37,450 bases of DNA from Rhodospirillales bacterium (GTDB lineage: Bacteria; Pseudomonadota; Alphaproteobacteria; Rhodospirillales; Casp-alpha2). The notes under the pieces are model-generated. The model saw only the letters and a list, made by a program, of their open reading frames with translations, searched no databases and had not been told where the DNA came from. Location of the stretch: positions 1 to 37,450 of the forward strand of contig JAJFII010000075.1 of NCBI GenBank assembly GCA_021775095.1. The letters are read 5' to 3'. The stretch's first letter is position 1. The number at the start of each line of letters is the position of its first letter. The position numbers and the translations under genes are program-made. Below, one piece after another: positions 30,374 to 37,450 of the stretch.

Positions 30374-31405
30374 GTGCAATCAAAAAAACCAAACACCATG
30401 GCACAATTCGCGCAAGCTATTGGTTTATCGCGGCAAACCGTGTCTCATTATTTCAACGATGCCCAATCGGTGCGCCAATCAACGCGCAGGACGATCGAAC
30501 AGGGCCTGGAGCGTTTCGACTTTCGTCCGAACTTTCACGCATCCAACCTGACCCGACGCAAGGCCCGGGCCATTGGTATTATTGTACCGTCGATTATCGA
30601 TCCATTTTATTCTGCCCTGGTCAGCATCATTGAAATTTATGCGGAAGAACGCGGGTACCTGACCGTATTGCAGTGCTCCCACAACGACGCGTCCATGGAA
30701 AGCCGGGCCCTGACCCGGTTGATGTCGATTAATGTCCTTGGCATTGCCATGGCGCCTCTGGGTTTCACAACGGATCTAAAAATGGTAGAAGCGGCGCAAC
30801 GTGACACGCCCATCGTCTTCATGGATTCACGGCTGCACGAAGATACCCCCTATATCGGCACCAATAACCGTCAAAGCATTCCGACCATGGTTGATTATCT
30901 CTGCCACGACGCTATTCCACCGGCACTTTTCACCATGCCCGCCATAAACGTCAATATCATCGAACGCCAGCAGGCTTATGTGGAACGCATGGAAGAGCTT
31001 GGTCACCGGCCCATCATCCTTAATCCGCAAGAAAAACGGTCCGGGATCGGCGATGATTTTGAAACCTTTGGCTATGAGCAGTTCTTAACCCTTCCCCAGG
31101 AGCCCCTGAAGGGGGTTTCTACGATCCTTTGTGTCAATGACCGGTTGGCTTTCGGTTTGATTGCTGCAGCCCACCGTCGAGGCCTGAAGATCGGTACCAA
31201 AGCCGATGACGACCTCAGGGTTGCCGGTCATGATGATCAATATTTCAGCCAATTCACCCATCCGGCGCTAACAACCATCGCCCAAAACACCGAAGCCATC
31301 GGAACCCTAGTGGTCAAGGCCCTGCTGGAAAACGAAGGCGAGAACGCGATTATGCGGCAAGGCCAACTGTTTGATGGCACCATGCGGTTTCGGGGGTCGG
31401 CATAA
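30374..31405 (+). CDS. LacI-family transcriptional regulator
   Basis: A 343-residue repressor-type protein. The N-terminal helix-turn-helix reads TMAQFAQAIGLSRQTVSHYF with hinge helix segment FRPNFHASNLTRRKARAIGI. The rest is a periplasmic-binding-like sensor (VPSIIDPFYSALV, VAGHDDQYFSQFTHPALTTI). The start is GTG at 30374: the ATG at 30398 would remove the conserved residue before the first helix. GGAG lies about 11 bases upstream. It diverges from the sugar operon across 154 bases that hold a palindromic operator, so it probably represses that operon until a sugar or sugar phosphate binds. The HTH lacks the usual alanine-rich helix (ASNL instead of AARSL), a mild deviation. Confidence 0.93.
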   Translation: MQSKKPNTMAQFAQAIGLSRQTVSHYFNDAQSVRQSTRRTIEQGLERFDFRPNFHASNLTRRKARAIGIIVPSIIDPFYSALVSIIEIYAEERGYLTVLQCSHNDASMESRALTRLMSINVLGIAMAPLGFTTDLKMVEAAQRDTPIVFMDSRLHEDTPYIGTNNRQSIPTMVDYLCHDAIPPALFTMPAINVNIIERQQAYVERMEELGHRPIILNPQEKRSGIGDDFETFGYEQFLTLPQEPLKGVSTILCVNDRLAFGLIAAAHRRGLKIGTKADDDLRVAGHDDQYFSQFTHPALTTIAQNTEAIGTLVVKALLENEGENAIMRQGQLFDGTMRFRGSA

Positions 31406-31532
31406 GCCAACCTGTTACCGCCCGGAAATGCGCCAGGATTACTGCGCAAAAGCAGCGGTCAAAAGGCCGGTGCATCCGGCGATTTTTGCACCACCGAAAC
31501 CCCCGGAATACAGGGATCATAAGACAAAACCA

Positions 31533-31548
31533 GGTTCATCATTGAACC
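31533..31548 (-). terminator. Hairpin between LacI-type gene and hemY
   Basis: GGTTCA-TCAT-TGAACC forms a six-base-pair stem in the convergent gap of 180 bases. On the minus strand it is followed by TGGTTTTGTCTT, a modest T-rich tract, so it may end the hem transcript. On the plus strand a run of seven Ts lies 10 bases later. Weak in either direction. Confidence 0.35.
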
Positions 31549-31585
31549 CATTCGCGCCGGTTTTTTTATTTTATGGTCCCCAGGT

Positions 31586-32977
31586 CTAGGATTTGGCATC
31601 GGTAACCAGGTCTGTGGCGGGTCGGTTTGTAACAACCGGCACAGGTAGGTCGACTGAACGGTGATCGCTCAGGCTGCCGACATGTAGGGGTCGACGCCAG
31701 GCGAAGGTATTAAAACCCTGACAATTGGCGCAACTGACCACCCACTCGGGCACCGTATTGCCACAGTCGGCACAGACCCATGTGGCTTCACTTACGGCAA
31801 TCGACGCCCGGGTTAACCAGGAATGGGCCTTCGCCAGATCATTGTGCTCGCCCTCCTCCAGTTCTGCCCACAAACGGCAGACCCGGGCATCCAGGGGTTC
31901 GGTCTCGACCTGGCCAATGGATTCCAGTTGCTGGCGGGCTTCGCCCCAAAGCTGGGCGGCAAGGTCGGCCCGGGTTTTGGCGATCCGGCTTTCCATGTGA
32001 TCGGGGTTGTCGGCGCACAGGCGGGCCGTCGCCCGCACCTGCTCAAGCCCGTGATCGGCTTGCGATGCCTGCCAATAGACGCCGAGCAGGTCCGGGTGCG
32101 GTGCCCGGGCCCAGGCTTTTTCAACCAGCCCCAGGGCTTTACGCAGGCGGCCCTTTTTAATCAGGGCGAGGGCAAACCGGCAAACCGCCGGAGTGAATCC
32201 GGGATCGCTGTCGGTTGATTTTTTCAACTGATTAAAGGCCTCGGTGTCGTCACCCGATTTAGCCGCGTCCAAGGCCAGTTGATAATAAAGCGCCGCGTTC
32301 CGCTGTTTCGCTTCGGTCTTGTCAAGGGTATGGTTTCGGACCTGTTCGTCGGCCGTGACCCGGGCATCTAACCACAGACCCTGGCGGGTCTGCAGATCAA
32401 ACAGGTGATTGGCGACCCATTCGCTTTTCGGGCGCAGGCGATGGGCCCGGCGGGCCAGGGCCAGGGCGTCCGTACTGTCGCCCTGTTTAACGGCCTGGCT
32501 TAACAATCCCCGGATACCCAGAAACTCCGTCTCCGGGTTTTCGGTCATGGCCTTAAAAAAGGTTTCTGCGGCTTTTTCGTCACCGTTCAACTGGGCCGCC
32601 TGGGCCGACAGCAACATGGTCAGGGGCGGTTCGTTCAACAGAACTTCTGCCCGTTTGACACTGCGCCGGGCTTCTTCCGCATCACCGGCGGAAACCGCTA
32701 CCATGCCCCGGGTCAGGGCCTGGTAGCCCTGCTGTTTGCGCCGTTGTTTCCAGGCGTCGCTCACCTGCGCCGGGGCGCGGCGCAAAAACAGCCAAATGCG
32801 ATAAATGACGGCCGTCACCGCCGAGATGGCAACAACGCCACCAATCAGCATGGCGACCGATGTCTCGACCCGATACCCCTGCCAATTGAGGACCAGACTG
32901 CCGGGCCGGTCGGCCAACCAGACCATCGCAAAAATACTCAGGGAAACGAGGGCAAGGAACCAAAGGGCTCGGATCAT
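31586..32977 (-). CDS. hemY: HemY-like TPR membrane protein with C-terminal zinc ribbon
   Basis: A 463-residue protein with two N-terminal membrane segments (about 5-22 and 40-65) followed by the HemY N-domain and TPR-like helices. The C-terminus has Cys402-x2-Cys405 and Cys416-x2-Cys419, a rubredoxin/zinc-ribbon pattern also seen in LapB. It is the non-catalytic HemY of the hemCD operon, not protoporphyrinogen oxidase; its exact role in tetrapyrrole metabolism is unsettled. GGGGA precedes the ATG, and the gene follows the mitofilin-like gene by 12 bases. Confidence 0.88.
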   Translation of the reverse strand: MIRALWFLALVSLSIFAMVWLADRPGSLVLNWQGYRVETSVAMLIGGVVAISAVTAVIYRIWLFLRRAPAQVSDAWKQRRKQQGYQALTRGMVAVSAGDAEEARRSVKRAEVLLNEPPLTMLLSAQAAQLNGDEKAAETFFKAMTENPETEFLGIRGLLSQAVKQGDSTDALALARRAHRLRPKSEWVANHLFDLQTRQGLWLDARVTADEQVRNHTLDKTEAKQRNAALYYQLALDAAKSGDDTEAFNQLKKSTDSDPGFTPAVCRFALALIKKGRLRKALGLVEKAWARAPHPDLLGVYWQASQADHGLEQVRATARLCADNPDHMESRIAKTRADLAAQLWGEARQQLESIGQVETEPLDARVCRLWAELEEGEHNDLAKAHSWLTRASIAVSEATWVCADCGNTVPEWVVSCANCQGFNTFAWRRPLHVGSLSDHRSVDLPVPVVTNRPATDLVTDAKS

Positions 32978-32989
32978 TTTGTTGGTCCC

Positions 32990-34393
32990 CTAACTTTTAC
33001 CGGATGCGATCAGAGAAACCGCATAGACATGAAGACTGGCAATGGCGCGCTCGGTTTTTAATCGGTTGTTGGCCACCTGCAACCAGGGTTCGGCGGTAAG
33101 TGATGCCGGTATTGAGACGGTTTTGAGTTGCTCGACGGTTTGCACGGCGGCGGCAATATCGCCGCTGCGTAAATGGTCCTCAGTCAAAACAACAAGCGAA
33201 TCGACGGTAACCGTATCGGAGCTGACGCCCAGTTTACGGATCGAAACCAACGACAGCACCCGTTTTTTGGCGCTTTCAAACCAACTGTTACCAGCGTCGA
33301 TGTTGTCGGCCCGGATAATATTTGCCGCCAGTCCGGCAAATTGATTGCGCAGTTGGTCAATGGTTGCGGTCCCGGTTATTGCCGCTTTTTCCAGGATTGA
33401 CAGGGCCGCCTGCATTTCCGTGTGGTTTTTGCCCAGGGCCTTCAGGGTTTCGATGTCGGTTTCGAAAGGTTTTCCGGAATCCGCTGATTTGCGTAACTGG
33501 CTGATCGCCAGGATGATTGCCGAAGCAACGGATTGGGACGATTGTTGTGTGGCCTCGGTGGTTTCCAGGGTGACCAGGCGGTCCTCTATTTTACCAATCA
33601 TTGAATCCATATGTGATTGGGCTTCCGTTACCTTTTTTGCGACGGCACCGGATTCCCGGGCGGTTTCATCTTCCAGATGGCCAACACGGGCATCAAGGGT
33701 GCCATAACTGTTTCCGGTTTTTTCAAGTTCGGCCAGACGGGCGGTAATTTCTTCGAGTACCCGCTTGGTTTCGTCGGTCGGCGTTTTAACCCCGGTCGCG
33801 ACGACAATGTCTTTGACACCTTCGATGGTTTTTTCGATATTATCGAGCCGTACCAACAATTGTCCGACTTCGAGTTGCAGCCGTTGACGTTCCTTCTCCA
33901 TATCGGAAATGATTTCGTTTCTGGCAACGCCACGACTGGTCTGCGCCTCCAAAACTTCCAGACGCCCGGTCAGTCCGGCGACACGGGGATCGACGGTGGC
34001 TTTATATTCCAAGGCCGGGAACCGCTGCGCCACATAGGGCGACCACAGGGGCCAGGTGGCATAAATACTGAGCCCGATTATGGTGAGAAAAAGCGTGAAG
34101 ACCAACCAACCGCCACCGCGCCGCGGATCAACGGTTGCCGGCGGCGTCACCACTTCGTAGTCGACGCTTGTTTCGTCCGGTTTGGGCGGCTCCACGGGTG
34201 CCGAATCCGCTTGTGCCGACTCTGCGGGCGATGGCTCAACTTGCACCGGCTCCCCTTGCGCTGCCATTGCGGGCGGTGGCTCCACCGGCTCCTTTGCGTC
34301 GGATGGCGGCGAGTTTGCGGCACGGGTTTTCGGCCGTTTTGGCCCGGAATCGGGTAGGCCTGATTTTGACGACTTCTTTTTTGGCTCCGCCAT
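32990..34393 (-). CDS. Mic60/mitofilin-like membrane protein (alphaproteobacterial COG4223 type)
   Basis: A 467-residue protein. The N-terminal 90 residues are Pro/Glu/Ala-rich and cytoplasmic, one membrane segment (WLVFTLFLTIIGLSIYATW) follows near 96-114, then a long region with coiled-coil character (about 130-300) and a helical C-terminal domain. This architecture and its place between hemD and hemY identify the alphaproteobacterial homologue of mitochondrial Mic60, which shapes cristae and, in bacteria, links to envelope or intracytoplasmic membrane form. AAGGAAAA lies nine bases before the ATG. A 101-base gap separates it from hemD. Confidence 0.82.
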   Translation of the reverse strand: MAEPKKKSSKSGLPDSGPKRPKTRAANSPPSDAKEPVEPPPAMAAQGEPVQVEPSPAESAQADSAPVEPPKPDETSVDYEVVTPPATVDPRRGGGWLVFTLFLTIIGLSIYATWPLWSPYVAQRFPALEYKATVDPRVAGLTGRLEVLEAQTSRGVARNEIISDMEKERQRLQLEVGQLLVRLDNIEKTIEGVKDIVVATGVKTPTDETKRVLEEITARLAELEKTGNSYGTLDARVGHLEDETARESGAVAKKVTEAQSHMDSMIGKIEDRLVTLETTEATQQSSQSVASAIILAISQLRKSADSGKPFETDIETLKALGKNHTEMQAALSILEKAAITGTATIDQLRNQFAGLAANIIRADNIDAGNSWFESAKKRVLSLVSIRKLGVSSDTVTVDSLVVLTEDHLRSGDIAAAVQTVEQLKTVSIPASLTAEPWLQVANNRLKTERAIASLHVYAVSLIASGKS

Positions 34394-34494
34394 CTTATAA
34401 TTTTTCCTTAATGTCAGGCACCAGCTCTCAACGATACACCATCGGAATAACCCTAGCAGCAGTCACGGAGGCATCCCATTCTCTCATGTTAATG

Positions 34495-35211
34495 TCAAAC
34501 CCTATCGAGAACAATTTCTAAAAGCGCCTCCTGGGTTGGCCTTTGCGGAATTTTTATGGCCCGCCAGGCCATGGTTGTCAGGGGTTTGGTGACGGCCTGG
34601 CTTAAACAATAGGCCGTAACCAGGTTTAAACGGTCGCCCAACCCGGCCCGCACCACACACTGACAAAAAATCGCTGCTGTTCGGGGTGAATACAATAAGA
34701 CCCCGATGGGTACGTCTCCCTGAAGGGCGGCGACGGTCGACGCCCTGAGCTGCTGCGCCGCCCGGGCCTGATACAGCTGTTCGCGCCGATACCGATAACC
34801 GGCCGCCGTCAGTGCTGCCCCCAGGTCGCCGGCCAAATGGGTTCCTGCACAATGCAAGAACCATCCCTCTTCAGAGCGGGTTTTTGCCATGACCAGACGG
34901 GCCAGGGCATCAACGTCGCCGGCGGCGATTTTAATGTTGTCAAATCCCTGGGCCCGGGCTTCCCGCCCCGTCGCCTCGCCAACCGCATATACCGCGACTT
35001 GGCGTTCGGAATTGCGCTGGCAAAAGGCCCGGACCCCATTGGCGCTGGTCAGCAAAAGACCCTGGACATTGACCAGTTCCAGGGGCGGACCGGCCAGGTC
35101 CTGGATATGGAGCATCGGGTCGATCAGCACATCGTAGCCTTTGGCTCTGAGCTCGGCCGCCAAAGGCAGGGCATCGGCTTTGGCCCGGGTGATCAGCAGG
35201 GTCGGGGGCAT
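34495..35211 (-). CDS. hemD: Uroporphyrinogen-III synthase
   Basis: A 238-residue two-domain enzyme that closes and inverts ring D of hydroxymethylbilane. The sequence is divergent, as usual for HemD, but the start PPTLLITRAKADALPLAAEL, LLLTSANGVRAF, VYAVGEATGREARAQGF and GVLLYSPRTAAIFCQ match family landmarks. The ATG at 35211 follows AGGTG at eight bases; a TTG at 35229 overlapping hemC is less likely. It lies 11 bases after hemC. Confidence 0.92.
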   Translation of the reverse strand: MPPTLLITRAKADALPLAAELRAKGYDVLIDPMLHIQDLAGPPLELVNVQGLLLTSANGVRAFCQRNSERQVAVYAVGEATGREARAQGFDNIKIAAGDVDALARLVMAKTRSEEGWFLHCAGTHLAGDLGAALTAAGYRYRREQLYQARAAQQLRASTVAALQGDVPIGVLLYSPRTAAIFCQCVVRAGLGDRLNLVTAYCLSQAVTKPLTTMAWRAIKIPQRPTQEALLEIVLDRV

Positions 35212-35222
35212 AGGTCCGGCAC

Positions 35223-36155
35223 CTAACAAAAAATATCGGGCCCGGCGCGTCGCCGCAATTCCTCACCGGCATCGCGGCCCATGCGTTCACCGTCGGCGGC
35301 CGGTCCGAGGCGTTCGGTCTCATGCACTTCGCTGCCATCGGCGCGGGCGACCAGGGCACGCAGGCGCAGGGAACCATCGGCCAAAAACTCTGCCAGCCCG
35401 CCGACCGGGGTCCGGCACGATCCGTCGAGGGCCTTTAACAGGGCCCGTTCCGCCGAAACCCGTACCAGGGTCGGTCGGTGGTTTAAGGCCCGAACGCAGT
35501 CGATGATCCGCCGGTCATTGCGCCGACAGGTAATCCCGATTGCCCCTTGCGCCACCGCCGGTAATAATACCTCCGGCTCGAGAATTTGCGTAATCACGTC
35601 GGTTTTGCCGAGCCGGTTCAATCCGGCCAGGGCAAGCAGAGTGGCATCGGCTTCGCCTTCGGCCAGTTTACGCAATCGGGTTTGCACGTTGCCGCGGAAC
35701 AAACGGACCCGCAAATCCGGGCGCCGATGGAGAATTTGCGCCTGGCGGCGCAGCGATGAGGTGCCAACCACGGATCCCGCTGGCAGATGTTCCAGACTTT
35801 GCGCCTTATCGGTGATCAGGACATCGCGGACGTCTTCACGGGCCAGGGCCGCCGTCAGTTCAATACCGTCGGCCAGACGGGTTTCCAGATCTTTCATGGA
35901 ATGGACGGCAATATCGATCCGCCGCTCCAACTGTGCCGCGTCTATTTCCTTTGAAAACAATCCTTTGCCACCGATTTCCGACAACGCCCGGTCCTGCACC
36001 TGGTCACCGGTGGTTTTAATTTCGATGATTTCAATGGCACCCGGTTCTGCCAACTGCGGGTGGTGTTTAATCAGCAAATCACGGACTTCAAAGGCCTGGG
36101 CCTGGGCCAGCGGACTGGCACGCGTTCCGAGCTTCAGGGGATCTGCTCTTGTCAT
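35223..36155 (-). CDS. hemC: Porphobilinogen deaminase (hydroxymethylbilane synthase)
   Basis: A 310-residue enzyme joining four porphobilinogens into hydroxymethylbilane. The dipyrromethane cofactor attaches at Cys247 in DGSCRTPVGG; the catalytic aspartate is Asp89 in HSMKDLET; KLGTRASPLA starts the protein and GTSSLRRQAQ with RLFRGNVQTRL are substrate-binding arginine segments. Length is standard. First gene of the hemC-hemD-mitofilin-hemY unit and divergent from tsaD across 87 bases. Confidence 0.97.
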   Translation of the reverse strand: MTRADPLKLGTRASPLAQAQAFEVRDLLIKHHPQLAEPGAIEIIEIKTTGDQVQDRALSEIGGKGLFSKEIDAAQLERRIDIAVHSMKDLETRLADGIELTAALAREDVRDVLITDKAQSLEHLPAGSVVGTSSLRRQAQILHRRPDLRVRLFRGNVQTRLRKLAEGEADATLLALAGLNRLGKTDVITQILEPEVLLPAVAQGAIGITCRRNDRRIIDCVRALNHRPTLVRVSAERALLKALDGSCRTPVGGLAEFLADGSLRLRALVARADGSEVHETERLGPAADGERMGRDAGEELRRRAGPDIFC

Positions 36156-36242
36156 CGGGAATTCCGTACGTCACAACCTACATCTATGCGGAAATGCACG
36201 GCGTACCCTACTCAGGCAGCGCCGCCGGATAAAGGGTTTTTG

Positions 36243-37316
36243 ATGATCGTTTTAGGAATAGAATCGAGTTGCGACGAAACAGCGGCGGCGGTGGTCACCG
36301 ATCAGCGTGCGGTTCTGTCCAATGAAGTTTTGTCGCAGTTGGATGCGCATCGCCCCTATGGCGGGGTGGTGCCGGAGATTGCGGCGCGGGCCCACTTAGA
36401 TGCCATCGACCGGATTACCGCCCGGGCCATGGAAAAAGCCAATATTGGTTTTTCCGATCTGGACGCGGTCGCCGCAACCGGGGGCCCGGGGTTGATTGGC
36501 GGGGTTCTGGTTGGGGTGATGACCGCGAAAGCCATTGCAGCGGTCCACAACTTGCCGTTTATCGGGGTCAATCATTTGGAAGGTCACGCCCTGACTGTCC
36601 GTCTCACCGGCGACAGGGACAATAAAGAAATTTCCTTTCCTTATTTATTGCTGCTGGTATCCGGCGGCCATTGTCAGTTGTTGATCGTCAAAGCCGCCGG
36701 TTCCTACAAAAGGTTAGGCACGACGATCGACGATGCACTCGGCGAAGCCTTCGACAAATCGGCCAAAATGCTCGGCCTTGGCTATCCGGGCGGCCCGGCG
36801 CTTGAGCAGTGGGCGCGCCACGGCGACCCGGTTCGGTTCGATTTGCCGCGCCCGTTAAAGGGCCGGGCGGGCTGCGATTTTTCCTTCTCCGGCCTCAAAA
36901 CCAAAGTGCGCCAGACCATTGAACAGTTGCCCGAGGGGCCGATCTCTGATCGCGATAAATCGGATATTTGCGCCGCCTTTCAAAATGCCGCCGGCGACGT
37001 TTTGATTGATCGTTGCAATAACGCAATCGACCGGTTCCTGTCCGACCACCCGGAGGGCACCCATCTGGTGGTCTCCGGCGGGGTTGCCGCCAATCAATCC
37101 ATCCGCTCCCGCCTGGCCGCCTTGTGCAAGGCCCGCGACCTGAGTTTTGCCGCGCCACCCGTGCATTTGTGCACGGACAACGCGGCGATGATCGCCTGGG
37201 CCGGTCTGGAACGCCTGCAAAAGGGTGATGTTGATGATCTGAGTTTTCGCCCGCGACCGCGCTGGCCCCTGGATCCCGACGCCCCAGCGGCCCTTGGCGG
37301 TGGCGTCAAAGCTTAG
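36243..37316 (+). CDS. tsaD: tRNA N6-adenosine threonylcarbamoyltransferase (t6A synthesis)
   Basis: A 357-residue enzyme that transfers threonylcarbamoyl to A37 of ANN-decoding tRNAs with TsaB and TsaE. It has MIVLGIESSCDETAAAVV at the start, the iron-binding His111 and His115 in NHLEGH, VSGGHCQLL, and VVSGGVAANQSIRSRL. The ATG at 36243 is chosen by homology; the frame extends upstream over hemC without support. The last 27 codons lie in the left arm of a perfect inverted repeat that fills the window end, and the TAG stop is within the hairpin's first bases. Confidence 0.97.
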   Translation: MIVLGIESSCDETAAAVVTDQRAVLSNEVLSQLDAHRPYGGVVPEIAARAHLDAIDRITARAMEKANIGFSDLDAVAATGGPGLIGGVLVGVMTAKAIAAVHNLPFIGVNHLEGHALTVRLTGDRDNKEISFPYLLLLVSGGHCQLLIVKAAGSYKRLGTTIDDALGEAFDKSAKMLGLGYPGGPALEQWARHGDPVRFDLPRPLKGRAGCDFSFSGLKTKVRQTIEQLPEGPISDRDKSDICAAFQNAAGDVLIDRCNNAIDRFLSDHPEGTHLVVSGGVAANQSIRSRLAALCKARDLSFAAPPVHLCTDNAAMIAWAGLERLQKGDVDDLSFRPRPRWPLDPDAPAALGGGVKA

Positions 37317-37450
37317 AGCGCGTCTTCCATAATTGGATTCACTGAGATTCCAATTATGGAAGACGCGCTCTAAGCTTTGACGCCACCGCCAAGGGCCGCT
37401 GGGGCGTCGGGATCCAGGGGCCAGCGCGGTCGCGGGCGAAAACTCAGATC
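37236..37450. repeat. 215-base palindrome with perfect 102-base arms at the window end
   Basis: Bases 37236-37337 are the exact reverse complement of 37349-37450; the 11-base centre is TTCACTGAGAT. The inner 23 bases of each arm (37315-37337 and 37349-37371) lie outside tsaD coding apart from the stop and would form a terminator-like hairpin. The outer 79 bases copy the tsaD 3' end in reverse. The exact mirroring of coding sequence right up to the window edge suggests an assembly fold-back. Confidence 0.93.

Noticed and set aside
35281-36243. 320-codon plus-strand frame opposite hemC
   Set aside because: Shadow of hemC; rich in Arg and Ser, with no domain.

Overview
The window looks like part of an alphaproteobacterial chromosome, most likely Rhodospirillales-like. 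The strongest evidence is the right end: a hemC-hemD-Mic60/mitofilin-like-hemY cluster transcribed divergently from tsaD, an arrangement typical of Alphaproteobacteria. The small PAS-type protein near 15.5 kb and the FrcBCA-like sugar transporter fit this. No rRNA, CRISPR array, prophage or complete mobile element is visible; one tRNA-Thr and one decayed IS3-family transposase are present.

Layout. (1) 1-6270, minus strand: a catabolic region. It has a family III CoA-transferase translationally coupled to a DadA-like amino acid dehydrogenase. Then comes a separate unit with a [2Fe-2S] protein, an FAD/NAD oxidoreductase with a BFD-type cluster, a DapA-family enzyme and a second DAO-type flavoprotein cut by the window edge. 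The last four resemble a heteromeric D-hydroxyproline (or opine) dehydrogenase plus the DapA-family pyrroline-4-hydroxy-2-carboxylate deaminase. (2) 6672-14672, minus: one 2666-residue secreted RTX protein mixing calcium-binding nonapeptides, tandem Ig/cadherin-like domains, two apparent seven-bladed propellers and a long block of T5SS/PEP-CTERM-type repeats. (3) 14.7-17.8 kb: a sparse accessory stretch with a PAS-like protein, a dead IS3 transposase, a small exported protein and tRNA-Thr(CGT). (4) 17.7-21.3 kb, plus: a phnD-phnC-phnE-phnE phosphonate-type ABC operon with a clear Pho box and a strong terminator after phnD. (5) 21.4-23.6 kb: a head-to-head HMG-CoA-lyase-family enzyme and a family III CoA-transferase, a pair suited to activating and cleaving a branched hydroxy-dicarboxylic acid. 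(6) 23.6-31.4 kb: a sugar operon on the minus strand (class I aldolase-like protein, FGGY kinase, binding protein, permease, single-domain ATPase, AGE-family isomerase/epimerase) with a divergent LacI-type regulator and a palindromic operator candidate. (7) 31.6-37.3 kb: tetrapyrrole genes and tsaD. (8) The last 215 bases are a palindrome with perfect 102-base arms that mirrors the 3' end of tsaD, probably an assembly fold-back around a genuine hairpin.

Taken together the genes describe a heterotrophic scavenger able to import and break down amino acid derivatives, a sugar or polyol-type substrate and phosphorus compounds, and to export a very large adhesin-like protein. The most unusual items are the chimeric RTX protein with an internal copy of its own C-terminal module, the sugar operon with an aldolase-like enzyme of unknown substrate, and the terminal palindrome. 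Functional assignments rest on motifs and gene order read by eye; no database search was run.
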